From assembly GCF_000510645.1 (NCBI RefSeq), contig NZ_KI783301.1, positions 829,410 through 893,409 of the forward strand: a stretch of DNA of 64,000 bases, read 5' to 3'. Every line of letters begins with the position of its first letter. Position 1 is the first letter of the stretch. The notes beneath the pieces were generated by a model that was not told where the DNA came from, searched no databases, and saw only the letters and a list, made by a program, of their open reading frames with translations. The translations under genes and the position numbers were made by a program. Shown one piece after another: positions 15,794 through 25,002 of the stretch. This DNA comes from Thermicanus aegyptius DSM 12793 (GTDB lineage: Bacteria > Bacillota > Bacilli > Thermicanales > Thermicanaceae).

Positions 15794-17272
15794 GTGGAAC
15801 GATTTGATATCTTTCGGGATATTGCGGAAAGGACGGGCGGAGATATCTATGTGGGGGTAGTGGGCCCTGTCCGTACCGGAAAATCGACATTTATTAAGCG
15901 GTTTATGGAAATGGTGGTTCTCCCTCATATTAAGAATGAGGCGGATCGGGCTCGCGCCCTGGATGAGCTCCCCCAAAGCGCCCAGGGAAGAACCATCATG
16001 ACCACCGAACCCAAGTTTATTCCCAACCAGGCGGTGGCCATAAAGGTGGCCGAGGGATTGGAAGTGAACGTGCGCTTGGTCGATTGTGTGGGATACGCCA
16101 TCAGCCAGGCGAAGGGATATGAAGATGAGAATGGACCCCGTATGATTCATACGCCTTGGTTCGAAGAGCCCATCCCCTTCCACGAAGCGGCGGAGATCGG
16201 TACGAGGAAGGTGATTCAAGATCACTCTACCCTTGGCATCGTGGTGACTACCGATGGAACCATCGGCGAAATTGCCAGGGAGAATTATGTAGAGGCTGAG
16301 GAGCAGGTGGTATCTGAACTGAAAGAAGTGGGAAAACCTTTCATCATCGTATTAAACTCCGCCCATCCCTATCAACCGACCACCGAAGGACTTCGGGCCT
16401 CCTTGGAAGAGAAATACGATGTTCCTGTCCTCTCGTTAAGCGCCGCGGTGATGACCGAGGGGGATGTGCTGGATGTTCTCCGGGAAGCCTTGTATGAATT
16501 TCCGGTTCATGAGGTGAAAGTAAACCTGCCCAGCTGGGTGATGGTTTTGCGGGAAGACCATTGGCTGAGGCACAATTTTGAGGAGGCGGTGGAGGAGACG
16601 GTCAAAGATATTCATCGTCTTCGTGATGTGGACCGGGTGGTGGATCGTTTCACCCGGTACGACTTCATCGAACAGGCGGCCTTAGCCGAGATGCATATGG
16701 GCCAAGGGATCGCAGAGATTGATCTTTCCAGCTCCGATGAACTCTATGACGAGATTCTCATGGAAGTGGTAGGGACGGAGATTCGGGGAAAGGACCACCT
16801 GCTGGAGCTTTTGATCGATTTCACCCATGCGAAGCGAGAATATGAGCATTTTGAAAGCGCCATTGAAATGGTACGGGCTACCGGCTACGGCATCGCTCCC
16901 CCCCGAATCGAGGATTTAAGGCTGGAGGAGCCGGAGATTATCCGCCAAGGAGCCCGCTTTGGGGTGAGGCTGAAAGCGGCGGCTCCCTCCATCCACCTCG
17001 TCCGGGTGGATGTGGAGTCGGAATTTTCCCCCATCATCGGAACAGAAAAGCAGAGTGAGGAATTGGTCCGCTTCCTCATGCAGGACTTCGAAAAGGATCC
17101 CAACTCCATCTGGAACACGGAGATTTTCGGCAGAACCCTCTACTCCATCGTAAATGAAGGGATTCAGGCCAAACTGGTCATGATGCCGGAGACCGTTCGC
17201 GTCAAGATGCAAGAGACCCTCGGGAAAATTATTAACGAAGGGACGGGCGGGTTGATCGCGATCCTGTTATGA
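15794..17272 (+). CDS. spoIVA: Stage IV sporulation protein A (coat morphogenetic ATPase)
   Basis: SpoIVA polymerises with ATP hydrolysis to form the basement layer of the spore coat. The 492-residue length is normal. The Walker A motif GPVRTGKST is at residues 24-32, in a TRAFAC-like N-terminal domain. The C-terminal domain ending in [10 protein letters not shown] is the family terminus. The start is GTG 15794 behind AAAGGAGGG. Its presence is the strongest evidence for endospore formation. Confidence 0.97.
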   Translation: MERFDIFRDIAERTGGDIYVGVVGPVRTGKSTFIKRFMEMVVLPHIKNEADRARALDELPQSAQGRTIMTTEPKFIPNQAVAIKVAEGLEVNVRLVDCVGYAISQAKGYEDENGPRMIHTPWFEEPIPFHEAAEIGTRKVIQDHSTLGIVVTTDGTIGEIARENYVEAEEQVVSELKEVGKPFIIVLNSAHPYQPTTEGLRASLEEKYDVPVLSLSAAVMTEGDVLDVLREALYEFPVHEVKVNLPSWVMVLREDHWLRHNFEEAVEETVKDIHRLRDVDRVVDRFTRYDFIEQAALAEMHMGQGIAEIDLSSSDELYDEILMEVVGTEIRGKDHLLELLIDFTHAKREYEHFESAIEMVRATGYGIAPPRIEDLRLEEPEIIRQGARFGVRLKAAAPSIHLVRVDVESEFSPIIGTEKQSEELVRFLMQDFEKDPNSIWNTEIFGRTLYSIVNEGIQAKLVMMPETVRVKMQETLGKIINEGTGGLIAILL

Positions 17273-17317
17273 ATCTTCCAACATTCTTAGGGAAAAAGAA
17301 TCGATCCCGCTTTGGCA

Positions 17318-17350
17318 GTCTTCATTCATCGGAATGAAGGCTTTTTCTTT
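17318..17350 (+). terminator. Terminator after spoIVA
   Basis: CTTCATT and AATGAAG pair around CATCGG, extended by GC/GC, then TTTTTCTTT. Confidence 0.85.
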
Positions 17351-17417
17351 AAAATTCTCCGTTTTTGCGTCCCCTGCCTTGAATTTCCCGTCGGCCTATA
17401 TTAAGATGAATTTGACG

Positions 17418-17434
17418 AGCCTAACGTTTAGGCT
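17418..17434 (+). promoter_or_regulatory. Hairpin just upstream of the hbs ribosome site
   Basis: AGCCTAA and TTAGGCT form a compact palindrome ending about 20 bases before the hbs start. It may protect or pause the hbs message. No function is shown by sequence alone. Confidence 0.35.
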
Positions 17435-17456
17435 TGTGGTGAGAGGGGGTGACAAA

Positions 17457-17732
17457 ATGAACAAGACGGAATTAGTCGCAAAGGTAGCCGAAGCCACGGA
17501 GCTCTCCAAAAAGGATGCCCAGAAAGCGGTGGAGGCGGTTTTCGATGCCATTACCGAAGCGTTGAAGGCCGGAGATAAGGTGCAATTAGTTGGATTTGGG
17601 AATTTTGAAATTCGGGAGCGTTCTGCGCGCAAGGGTCGCAATCCTCAAACCGGTGAGGAGATCCAGATTGCAGCCAGCAAGGTGCCTGCCTTTAAACCGG
17701 GCAAAGCGCTTCGTGATTCGGTTACTCAGTAG
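17457..17732 (+). CDS. hbs: HU family DNA-binding protein
   Basis: HU is the main nucleoid-associated protein. The 91-residue protein starts at ATG 17457 behind GAGAGGGGG; the frame stays open upstream but that part is the leader. The HU core is complete: [42 protein letters not shown] split across the DNA arms, and the final KALRDSV. It follows spoIVA as in B. subtilis. Confidence 0.97.
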   Translation: MNKTELVAKVAEATELSKKDAQKAVEAVFDAITEALKAGDKVQLVGFGNFEIRERSARKGRNPQTGEEIQIAASKVPAFKPGKALRDSVTQ

Positions 17733-17773
17733 TTAAACGGATGGAAAGGGTTGTTACATAGCTTTCATCCTTC

Positions 17774-17816
17774 CTCCCCTTGAGCTTTCGGAGTTCAGGG
17801 GGAGTTTATTTTTTGA
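17774..17816 (+). terminator. Terminator after hbs
   Basis: CTCCCC...TTGA and TCA...GGGGGAG pair around a GCTTTCGGAG loop, followed by TTTATTTTTT. Confidence 0.8.
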
Positions 17817-17862
17817 TCCCGATCTGGTACAGTAGTGGTGTCCATTTTTAAGGAGGGGGGCT

Positions 17863-17965
17863 CGTCGATATGGTCCCCATCGTAAAGAAGGAGAGTCCTA
17901 CGCGATAGGGCATCGACGGGTGTAGCCGCGGGGCGGATCATCGATGCCGCTCCATCGAGAGGAGG
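17863..17965 (+). promoter_or_regulatory. Structured leader RNA of folE, candidate riboswitch
   Basis: A compact three-way fold is visible. P1 is GGAG (17890-17893) with CTCC (17950-17953). Hairpin 2 is CCTA/TAGG (17897-17900, 17906-17909). Stem 3 is GGCATCGA (17909-17916) with TCGATGCC (17941-17948), enclosing a CCGC/GCGG hairpin (17926-17936). The sequence opening GGAGAGT resembles the tetrahydrofolate riboswitch opening, but the rest is shorter. CTCC could instead pair with the folE Shine-Dalgarno GGAGG (17961-17965), and CGTCGAT (17863-17869) could compete for ATCGACG (17912-17918). These alternatives suggest translational control of folE. Ligand is unproven. Confidence 0.55.
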
Positions 17966-17973
17966 AATGTTTC

Positions 17974-18540
17974 ATGGGAGTAGATCATGAGAAGATAAAG
18001 AAAGCGGTCACCATGATTTTGGAGGCGATCGGAGAGGACCCGGAGAGGGAGGGGCTGAAGGAAACGCCGGCCCGGGTAGCCCGCATGTATGAGGAGGTCT
18101 TTGCCGGTCTTCATGCGGACCCGAAGGAACATTTCTCCGCGATTTTTAGCGAGGATCACGAAGAATTGGTCCTGGTGAAAGATATCCCTTTTTATTCCAT
18201 GTGTGAGCATCATCTCGTTCCCTTCTTTGGGAAGGCTCACGTCGGGTATATTCCTAAAGATGGAAAAGTGGTCGGTTTAAGCAAATTGGCCCGAGCGGTG
18301 GAGACGGTAGCCAAACGCCCCCAGCTCCAGGAACGCTTAACCTCCATCGTGGCCGACTCGATCATGGAGCGGTTGAATCCTTATGGGGTGATTGTGGTGG
18401 TGGAGGCGGAGCATATGTGCATGACCATGAGAGGGGTAAAGAAGCCGGGCTCCAAAACGGTTACTTCCGCCGTGCGGGGGATCTTTGCCACCAATGCCAT
18501 GGCAAGATCGGAGGTATTAAGTTTAATCAACCGAAACTGA
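17974..18540 (+). CDS. folE: GTP cyclohydrolase I (FolE)
   Basis: FolE converts GTP to dihydroneopterin triphosphate, the first step of folate synthesis. The 188-residue protein contains the zinc and active-site motif [18 protein letters not shown] and the second zinc cysteine in [17 protein letters not shown] 17974 follows GAGAGGAGG by eight bases; an in-frame ATG at 17944 lies in the structured leader and lacks a site. The order hbs-folE-mtrB matches the B. subtilis hbs-mtrA-mtrB region. Confidence 0.96.
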   Translation: MGVDHEKIKKAVTMILEAIGEDPEREGLKETPARVARMYEEVFAGLHADPKEHFSAIFSEDHEELVLVKDIPFYSMCEHHLVPFFGKAHVGYIPKDGKVVGLSKLARAVETVAKRPQLQERLTSIVADSIMERLNPYGVIVVVEAEHMCMTMRGVKKPGSKTVTSAVRGIFATNAMARSEVLSLINRN

Positions 18541-18590
18541 AAAAGAGATGGCAAAAAAACTACATAAACATGGAAGGCGAAGGTGAGAGA

Positions 18591-18839
18591 ATGGAACAAA
18601 GTGACTGGTCCCTGGTGAACGGCAGCGTGAAGGAGTACGTGGTGATCCACGCCAAGGAGAATGGCGTCCATGTGATCGGACTGACCCGAGGTGAGAGCAC
18701 CAAGTTCCACCACACCGAGAAACTGGACAAAAACGAGGTGATGATCGCCCAATTTACGGAACACACCTCGGCCATGAAGATACGCGGGAAGGCGGTCATT
18801 TACACCGCGGTGGGAGTGATCGATACCACGAAAGAGTAA
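18591..18839 (+). CDS. mtrB: Tryptophan RNA-binding attenuation protein (TRAP)
   Basis: TRAP forms an 11-subunit ring that, with tryptophan bound, wraps around GAG/UAG triplet repeats in trp leaders. The 82-residue protein shows [19 protein letters not shown] and [14 protein letters not shown], which hold the Lys-Lys-Arg RNA-binding set. It has a roughly seven-residue longer N-terminus than B. subtilis TRAP. ATG 18591 follows GAAGGTGAGAG. It is 50 bases after folE. No trp genes or triplet-repeat target are nearby. Confidence 0.95.
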   Translation: MEQSDWSLVNGSVKEYVVIHAKENGVHVIGLTRGESTKFHHTEKLDKNEVMIAQFTEHTSAMKIRGKAVIYTAVGVIDTTKE

Positions 18840-18985
18840 GCGGACTGCCTGAGTACCTCCGATGGCTGCCGAACCTGTTTTCAACCCTTTCCCCTATGTG
18901 CTTGCAGCCGGGCGTTCGTTCCCCCCTCTTCTAATCTTTCTTTGTGACGAATAGGTATGAAGGGAGAAGGAAAAGCCAAGGGGGA

Positions 18986-19516
18986 ATGGCTGTGGCTCGC
19001 CTAAGAGAATTTACCCTTATGGTGATCACGGGGGGGGTTCTCCTCATCCTTCTCTCCTACCTGCCGGAGAGCTCCTGGAAGGGGGGGACCTCCCTTTTGC
19101 CTGTGTATCAAAGTTTGCAGGATACATCCGAAGAAGCATTGGTCCATTTCCTCGTTCACACTCCCTTTGGGGAACGGATCAAGAAGGTGCAGCTCACCAA
19201 TAACCGCCTTCTGTTAGACTTTTCTTCCCCTTCCCTTCCGGAGCGGAAGACGGTTCTTCATGACCTGTCCCGCTTGGTAGACGGAGGTTTTTCCTCCCTT
19301 CCCCTGAAGGAGATCTGGGTGAGGGTACTCGCCCAAAGGGAGGGGGAAGAGGAGCTGGTGGTGGGGCTTATGGCCGAGAGGGCGAAGTTTCAACGGGGCA
19401 TCTGGAAAGAGGGAATGGGAGAGGAGGAACTCCTCGCGTCCCTGCAGGAGCATTACCAGCTTACCTATGGCCTCCTCTGGTCCCTCTATGAGAAACGAAC
19501 CCCTGCCGGTGACTGA
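18986..19516 (+). CDS. Hypothetical single-anchor protein, 176 residues
   Basis: I do not recognise the family. ATG 18986 follows AAGGGGG; a GTG at 18944 in the same frame has no ribosome site. An N-terminal hydrophobic anchor (LMVITGGVLLILLSYL) is followed by a soluble domain containing IKKVQLTNNRLLLDFS and WVRVLAQREGEEELVV, a strand-rich pattern somewhat like GerM/GerMN sporulation domains. This resemblance is loose. It lies 23 bases before the MFS gene. Confidence 0.6.
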   Translation: MAVARLREFTLMVITGGVLLILLSYLPESSWKGGTSLLPVYQSLQDTSEEALVHFLVHTPFGERIKKVQLTNNRLLLDFSSPSLPERKTVLHDLSRLVDGGFSSLPLKEIWVRVLAQREGEEELVVGLMAERAKFQRGIWKEGMGEEELLASLQEHYQLTYGLLWSLYEKRTPAGD

Positions 19517-19539
19517 AGCGAAGGGAAGGAGGTATTCGC

Positions 19540-20805
19540 ATGCGCTTTGCCCAACTTCATCCCACGATTCGAATTCGGATCATCAGCCTCTTCATGACGA
19601 AACTGGTGAGTGCCATGGTTCTCCCTTTTATGGGGGTTTATTTCGCCGAAAGACTTAGCCCCTTTCTGGCGGGAATTTTGTTGTTTATCAGCTTATTGGC
19701 GGGCATCGCCTCCAGTTTTTACGGCGGGTATGTCGCCGATGCGGTGGGCAGGAAAAGAACTTTGGCGGTGGCGGAGATCATGCAGGGAATCGCCTTTGCC
19801 GGGATGGCCTTTGCCAACTCCGCCTGGTTTACATCTCCCTGGGTCACCTATGCCGCCCTGCTCATTCAAAGCGTAAGCGTAGGTTTCATGATGCCTGCTT
19901 CCGATGCCATGCTGGTTGATGTGAGCACGAAGGAGAATCGAAGATGGATGTACAGCATCAACTATTGGTCTCTCAATCTCTCAACCGCCGTCGGTTCTCT
20001 TACGGGGGGCCTCTTTTTCGTCACCAACCACTTTCACCTGTTTCTGGCGATGGTTCTGGTCTCCATCCTCAATCTCCTTCTCCTGCTCCTTTTCATTCAC
20101 GACACGTATCAACCGGCTCCTTCCCCAAAGAAAGATCCGAATCCCTTTAAAAAAATGGCGATGAATTATGCGGTGGTTGCCCGGGATCGGACATTTGCCC
20201 TCTACTGGTTGGCCGGTTTGCTGGTTCTCTCCCTCTCGTTTCAAATCCCCAACTACATCACGATACGTTTACAGGAAGAATTTACTCCCCTATCCCTTCA
20301 CTTCTTCGGCCATCCCCTCACCCTGGACGGGGTTTTTGTGGGAGGAGGAATTCGCACCCTGAATACGATTTTGATCGTCGCGGGGGCTTTCGCCGCAGCC
20401 TGGATGGTGAAGAGGATGTCGAACCGGATCGCCCTTTTCGTTGGTGTTTTTCTCAATGTTCTCGGGCATGCCCTCCTCGGCTTTGTGAACGATCTTGCCC
20501 TCCTTGCCTTTTCCGTGGTCCTCTTATCCCTGGGAGAGCTGATCTATGTGCCTGTGAAACAATCGATCCTGGCGGAGATTGCGCCGGATAACTTGCGAAG
20601 TTCTTACATGGCTCTCAATGGGATGGTCTTCCAGGGGGCCAGGCTTTCAGGGGCGCTGGGCATCACCGTGGGGGCCTTCCTTCCTCCCGGCGTGATGTCC
20701 ACCCTCTTCTTGCTCGCCGGGTTTTCCGGATTATTTCTTTTTCAGCGGGTATTGGATCGCCTGACACCCGCCCCATCCGCTCACGCGGAGAAAGGCAGGG
20801 GCTAA
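19540..20805 (+). CDS. Major facilitator superfamily transporter
   Basis: The 421-residue protein has about 12 hydrophobic segments and the MFS loop 2-3 motif GGYVADAVGRKRTL. It is most like drug-efflux members (MDR type, YttB/MdtG-like). A central loop near residues 190-205 (QPAPSPKKDPNPFKK) separates the two halves. AAGGAGG precedes ATG 19540. Substrate cannot be inferred. Confidence 0.9.
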   Translation: MRFAQLHPTIRIRIISLFMTKLVSAMVLPFMGVYFAERLSPFLAGILLFISLLAGIASSFYGGYVADAVGRKRTLAVAEIMQGIAFAGMAFANSAWFTSPWVTYAALLIQSVSVGFMMPASDAMLVDVSTKENRRWMYSINYWSLNLSTAVGSLTGGLFFVTNHFHLFLAMVLVSILNLLLLLLFIHDTYQPAPSPKKDPNPFKKMAMNYAVVARDRTFALYWLAGLLVLSLSFQIPNYITIRLQEEFTPLSLHFFGHPLTLDGVFVGGGIRTLNTILIVAGAFAAAWMVKRMSNRIALFVGVFLNVLGHALLGFVNDLALLAFSVVLLSLGELIYVPVKQSILAEIAPDNLRSSYMALNGMVFQGARLSGALGITVGAFLPPGVMSTLFLLAGFSGLFLFQRVLDRLTPAPSAHAEKGRG

Positions 20806-21148
20806 CCCGATGGCGTCCTGGATCCCGTTGGGATGCGGATCGATCTCATTATGCCGGGACCGGATCACACCTTTGTGCTGCGCTTCCCATGGGAGGCTTT
20901 TTTTGTTTACCGATCGAAACGGTTGACAGGAAGGTTGGTCTTCCATCGTGCTAAGGTGATCAATGATCATGACGAAGAGGGTCATTATTGAAGGGGTCGT
21001 GTTGAAGTAAACCGTTTTAATTTGTGGTGGACTCCACCCACAATAGAGCCTTCGAGAAATCCCGGAGAGGAATCCCATTTCACAATAAAGTGTGCTATAC
21101 TAAAAGGTAGTCCATTTTGAAGCGAAGAAAGATGTTGGGGGAACTTTC
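20806..21148 (+). other. Non-coding stretch between the MFS gene and hepS
   Basis: It contains a terminator (20882-20904), an imperfect inverted repeat TTGTGGTGGA/TCCACCCACAA at about 21022-21043, and a TATACT -10 candidate at 21096-21101 without a good -35. I see no gene here. Confidence 0.5.
20882..20904 (+). terminator. Terminator after the MFS gene
   Basis: GCTTCC and GGGAGGC pair around a short CATG loop, followed by seven T. Confidence 0.75.
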
Positions 21149-21886
21149 ATGGGATTTAACATCGATGAAGAAGTAGAGAAAATTATAACGGAGATTAAGA
21201 AGCAATCGAAGGAGAAATACCTCTCTCCTCAGATTGACTACCCGGAGATCCCCAGGTGGAAGCTTACACTTCTCTACCTGCTTCTTAGGGCCCAGGGCAT
21301 TCGGTCTCCGGAGATTGAGGTGGCTTGTACCGCCACCATGTTGGTTCAGTTGGGATTGGACATCCATGAAGAGGTGACGAATGGGGAAGAGATCGCTCCT
21401 CATAAGATCCGAAATCGGCAGCTTCAGATTCTGGCAGGCGATTATTTCAGCAGCCGGTATTTCCTCCTACTTTCCCGCCACGGAATGATCGAGAAGATCA
21501 GGGAACTGGCCGTTTCGGTCAAAGGGATTAACCAACAGAAGGTTCTCCTCTATGAATGGAAGCAAGGCGTGCCGGAGGGAGAGTTTGACCGCTGGTTGGA
21601 GATTAAGACCCGGGTTGAGTCGGGACTTCTTCTTGCCCAGGTAAAGGAGGAGAGTTCCCCTTGGTCCCGCCTCATCGTACTGATCACCCGCCTGGCCCTC
21701 ATCCGGGAACATACCCGCCTCTTAGAAAAGTTTCCCTTATGTGTCCGTCGTTATCATCAGGGGTTAAATGAGGTGAAGAAACTCCTGAGAAGCGAACCTT
21801 TTCATGCGGTGCGGGATGAACTTTTCCAGCTTGTTTCTTCGCTGGAGAGTTCACATCTTCCTACTCTAGCTGCGGAGGAAATGTAA
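21149..21886 (+). CDS. hepS: Heptaprenyl diphosphate synthase component 1
   Basis: HepS is the small regulatory subunit that pairs with HepT to make the C35 tail of menaquinone-7. The 245-residue, largely helical protein has no Asp-rich motif, as expected of the non-catalytic subunit, and shows family segments ACTATMLVQLGLDIHEEV and ILAGDYFSSRYF. The gene ends directly before menG, as in the B. subtilis gerC operon. Confidence 0.9.
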   Translation: MGFNIDEEVEKIITEIKKQSKEKYLSPQIDYPEIPRWKLTLLYLLLRAQGIRSPEIEVACTATMLVQLGLDIHEEVTNGEEIAPHKIRNRQLQILAGDYFSSRYFLLLSRHGMIEKIRELAVSVKGINQQKVLLYEWKQGVPEGEFDRWLEIKTRVESGLLLAQVKEESSPWSRLIVLITRLALIREHTRLLEKFPLCVRRYHQGLNEVKKLLRSEPFHAVRDELFQLVSSLESSHLPTLAAEEM

Positions 21887-22609
21887 ATGGCGGAGATCCA
21901 GGGCAAAGAGAAGGAACAGTATGTACACCATGTCTTTGAGACGATTGCGGAACGGTATGATTTGATGAACACCCTCCTCTCGTTCGGGGTGCATAAGTAT
22001 TGGCGAAATGTCACCATGAAGAAGATGGGTGTAAAAGAGGGGGATACGGCCCTCGATGTGGCCTGCGGCACAGGGGATTGGACGATCGCCCTGGCGAAGA
22101 AAACGAAGAACCCGGAGGGGATATACGGCCTCGATTTTAGCCGCCAGATGTTAAAGGTAGCCGGCAGGAAGCTGAATCGGGAGGGATTGGGAAAGGTTAA
22201 TCTGGTCTATGGAAGCGCTCTTGAACTTCCGTTCCAGGAGAACCGGTTTGATTACGCTACCATCGGCTTTGCCCTCCGAAATGTACCGGATATTGGACGC
22301 GCCTTGCAAGAGATGCTCAGGGTGGTTAAACCAGGCGGGAAGATTGTCTCGCTGGAATTATCCAAGCCGGTATGGCCGCTCTTTCGCATGGTTTATTTCT
22401 TCTATTTTAACCATATATTACCTTTTTTAGGAAAAATTTTTACAAACCGCTATGAACAGTATAAATGGCTCCCGCAATCCTTGGCCTCTTTCCCAAACCA
22501 CCGGGAGTTGGAGGAGATCTTTTATCAGGCGGGGTGCGAAAAGGTGGAGACCTATCTGCTTACAGGGGGTATCGCCGCCATCCACATCGGAACGAAAAAG
22601 AGTGTCTGA
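21887..22609 (+). CDS. menG: Demethylmenaquinone methyltransferase
   Basis: It methylates the ring in the last step of menaquinone synthesis using SAM. The 240-residue protein shows the UbiE/MenG motifs: YDLMNTLLSFG, SAM-binding LDVACGTGDWTIALA, and FALRNVPD. ATG 21887 follows GCGGAGGAAATGTAA, immediately after the hepS stop. The position between hepS and hepT is ancestral in Bacillales; here three further quinone genes are inserted before hepT. Confidence 0.95.
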   Translation: MAEIQGKEKEQYVHHVFETIAERYDLMNTLLSFGVHKYWRNVTMKKMGVKEGDTALDVACGTGDWTIALAKKTKNPEGIYGLDFSRQMLKVAGRKLNREGLGKVNLVYGSALELPFQENRFDYATIGFALRNVPDIGRALQEMLRVVKPGGKIVSLELSKPVWPLFRMVYFFYFNHILPFLGKIFTNRYEQYKWLPQSLASFPNHRELEEIFYQAGCEKVETYLLTGGIAAIHIGTKKSV

Positions 22610-22665
22610 AGGATAAAATGGTTTATTATCTCCCATCTACCCTGATTTAAAAGAGGTGAACGTCT

Positions 22666-23535
22666 TTGAGGAAGTTGCGCATCATATTGGAGATGATTAA
22701 GTTTGAACATACCCTCTTTGCCCTCCCGTTTGCGTATATGGGACTTATCCTGGGAAATTTTTATGTGGAGGGAACCTGGCCTTCATTCCATGAATTCATC
22801 TGGACCACCGTCGCCATGGTCGGGGCGAGAAGTGCCGCCATGTCCCTGAACCGGGTGATCGACCGGGTCATCGACGGGAAGAATCCGCGGACGGCTAAAA
22901 GGGCGATCCCCGCAGGGCTCATTTCCGTGGCGGAGGTTTGGCTTTTCATCATCGTTTCCTTTCTTCTTCTCTTTATAGCCGCGTTTCAATTAAATCTCCT
23001 TGCGGTGAAACTCCTTCCCCTGGCCGTCTTTGTTCTCGTTTTTTATTCCTATACGAAGCGCTTCACCTGGCTTTCGCATCTGGTGTTGGGGGTCGCTCTG
23101 GGCTTTGCCCCCCTGGGCGGGTGGATCGCCGCAACCGGGAGAGCGGATGGGGTGGCGCTTCTCCTCTTTGCCACGGTCGCCCTTTGGACGGCCGGTTTCG
23201 ACATCATTTATGCGACGCAAGACCTTGATTTTGACCGGAAGGAGGGGCTTTATTCCATTCCCGCCCGATTCGGTCTCCTTCCTTCCCTCTGGATTTCCCG
23301 CTTTTTTCATTTCTTATCCGCGGTAGGCTTCATTCTGATCCTCTTTTTTGCCCACCTTCATTGGCTTTATGGTCTTGGGGTTTTGGTAGCCATTCTCCTC
23401 CTCATCTATGAACACGCCATCATCTCGCCCTACGATATGAGCCGAACCAACACCGCTTTCTTTACCATGAACGGGACCTTGAGCACCGTCGTCTTCCTCT
23501 TTACCACTTTAGATCTTTGGCTGTGGTTCGGATGA
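22666..23535 (+). CDS. ubiA: UbiA-family prenyltransferase (MqnP-like)
   Basis: UbiA-type enzymes attach polyprenyl tails to aromatic rings. The 289-residue protein has about eight to nine membrane helices and both Asp-rich motifs: NRVIDRVID near residue 65 and DLDFDRKEG near residue 187. The start is TTG 22666 behind AGAGGTG. Being next to ubiX and mqnA, it is inferred to prenylate the futalosine-pathway intermediate (6-carboxy-1,4-naphthoquinol). Confidence 0.93.
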   Translation: MRKLRIILEMIKFEHTLFALPFAYMGLILGNFYVEGTWPSFHEFIWTTVAMVGARSAAMSLNRVIDRVIDGKNPRTAKRAIPAGLISVAEVWLFIIVSFLLLFIAAFQLNLLAVKLLPLAVFVLVFYSYTKRFTWLSHLVLGVALGFAPLGGWIAATGRADGVALLLFATVALWTAGFDIIYATQDLDFDRKEGLYSIPARFGLLPSLWISRFFHFLSAVGFILILFFAHLHWLYGLGVLVAILLLIYEHAIISPYDMSRTNTAFFTMNGTLSTVVFLFTTLDLWLWFG

Positions 23536-24149
23536 GGAGGAAGCGGTTTGTTGTGGGAATAACCGGCGCGAGCGGCGCCGTCTATGGGGTGAGGATGGCG
23601 GAGGTTCTACTCCGTCTCGGTGCAGAGATCCATTTGGTGGTTACCGATGCGGGGTGGTTGGTCTTAAAAGAGGAGAAAGCGATCCCGGGTCGGACCGAAT
23701 GGCTTGAAGCCCTGAAAGGGATCGGAGGGGAGGACCGCATCCATTTCCATGGAGTGAAGGAGTTAACCGCCCCCATCGCCAGCGGCAGTTTTCCCATTGA
23801 CGGAATGATCGTCATTCCTTGCTCCATGGGAACCCTCTCCGGCATTGCCCAGGGGGCAAGCGGCAATCTCTTAGAAAGGGCGGCCGATGTGATGCTGAAG
23901 GAAGGAAGGCCCCTGATCCTCGTTCCCAGGGAGACGCCCCTTCATGCCATCCACCTTCGCAATATGTTAACCCTGGCAGAGATGGGCGTCCGCATTCTCC
24001 CTGCCATGCCCGCCTTTTACCATCAGCCGCAGAGGATCGAGGATCTGGTTGATTTCGTGGTTGGAAAAGCTTTGGATGCGCTACACATCCCGGATCATCA
24101 ACTTTACAAACGTTGGAGGGAACAAGATGCTGCGGATCGGGAAAATTGA
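23532..24149 (+). CDS. ubiX: Flavin prenyltransferase UbiX
   Basis: UbiX makes prenylated FMN, cofactor of UbiD-type decarboxylases. The 205-residue protein begins with the FMN-binding GITGASGAVYGVRMAEVL and contains VIPCSMGTLSGIAQG and RETPLHAIHLRNM. ATG 23532 overlaps the ubiA stop by four bases. In the futalosine route UbiX/UbiD homologues decarboxylate the prenylated intermediate; no ubiD gene lies in the window. Confidence 0.94.
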   Translation: MRRKRFVVGITGASGAVYGVRMAEVLLRLGAEIHLVVTDAGWLVLKEEKAIPGRTEWLEALKGIGGEDRIHFHGVKELTAPIASGSFPIDGMIVIPCSMGTLSGIAQGASGNLLERAADVMLKEGRPLILVPRETPLHAIHLRNMLTLAEMGVRILPAMPAFYHQPQRIEDLVDFVVGKALDALHIPDHQLYKRWREQDAADREN

Positions 24150-24963
24150 TTATACCAACACGTTGCCTGTTTTTCATTACTTTCATGTCGAAGATTTTGC
24201 CGGCGAGGTGACCATGATCCCCCAGGTGCCCGCCGTACTAAACCGGGCGATGCGGGAAGGAAAGGTGGATCTTGGCCCCATTTCCTCCTTTGCTTATGGG
24301 GAAAATTATGGGAAATATCTCCTCTTGCCCGATTTATCCGTAAGCGCCTTGGGACCGGTTGGCTCCATCTTTCTCTTTACAAAAGCCCCCCTGGAGAGCT
24401 ATGGGAGGATGAGGGTCGCCTTAACCAGCACCTCGGCCACATCGGTCAATCTCCTAAAAATTCTTTTTCATTTTTTTCTCCGTACCGAGGTGGAGTACGA
24501 GACGATGGAACCTGAGCTGGAAGAGATGTTGGTGGATCATGACGGGGCTCTTCTCATCGGGGATGATGCGCTCCGGGCCGGTTGGGGGAGCCACCCTTAT
24601 CAGGTCTATGATCTGGGAGATCTCTGGCACCGCTTTACGGGGAAGTGGATGACGTTTGCCGTTTGGGCGGTGCGGGAAGAGGCTTATCTGGAAAATCCCT
24701 CTCTCCTCGAAAGGGTTTATGGGGCTTTCCTCGCGAGCAAGGAACGATCCCGTCGGGAGATTGACCCCATCATTCGAACCGCCCAGGAGCGGGCGGGAGG
24801 AAGCGAGGAGGCGTGGCGGCGCTATTTCGCCGGACTGTCCCACGAACTGGAGGCGCCTCAATTGGATGGACTCAGCACTTATTATGATTTTGCGGTCCAA
24901 CTGGGCCTCCTCCCGGTTCAACCCGAGATGCGCCTGGTTTCCCATTTAAGTTACCATCGCTAA
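24127..24963 (+). CDS. mqnA: Chorismate dehydratase (futalosine pathway)
   Basis: MqnA dehydrates chorismate to 3-[(1-carboxyvinyl)oxy]benzoate, the first committed step of futalosine-dependent menaquinone synthesis. The 278-residue protein has the periplasmic-binding-like fold and family start LRIGKIDYTNTLPVF with LGPISSFAYG. ATG 24127 lies behind GGAGGGAACAAG and overlaps the 3' end of ubiX by 23 bases in another frame. Presence of MqnA in a Bacillales core cluster implies the futalosine route instead of MenFDHC. Confidence 0.92.
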   Translation: MLRIGKIDYTNTLPVFHYFHVEDFAGEVTMIPQVPAVLNRAMREGKVDLGPISSFAYGENYGKYLLLPDLSVSALGPVGSIFLFTKAPLESYGRMRVALTSTSATSVNLLKILFHFFLRTEVEYETMEPELEEMLVDHDGALLIGDDALRAGWGSHPYQVYDLGDLWHRFTGKWMTFAVWAVREEAYLENPSLLERVYGAFLASKERSRREIDPIIRTAQERAGGSEEAWRRYFAGLSHELEAPQLDGLSTYYDFAVQLGLLPVQPEMRLVSHLSYHR

Positions 24964-25002
24964 AAAAAGTAAATACCATTAAAAAGTCAGGAGTTTTGCA
25001 GG

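Noticed and set aside
17334..17456. N-terminal extension of HU
   Set aside because: The upstream frame is open but has no ribosome site and crosses a terminator and hairpin; HU proteins begin at the ATG of MNKTEL.
23812..24186. Minus-strand 124-codon frame across ubiX/mqnA
   Set aside because: It lies opposite two confidently recognised genes and has no ribosome site or domain.
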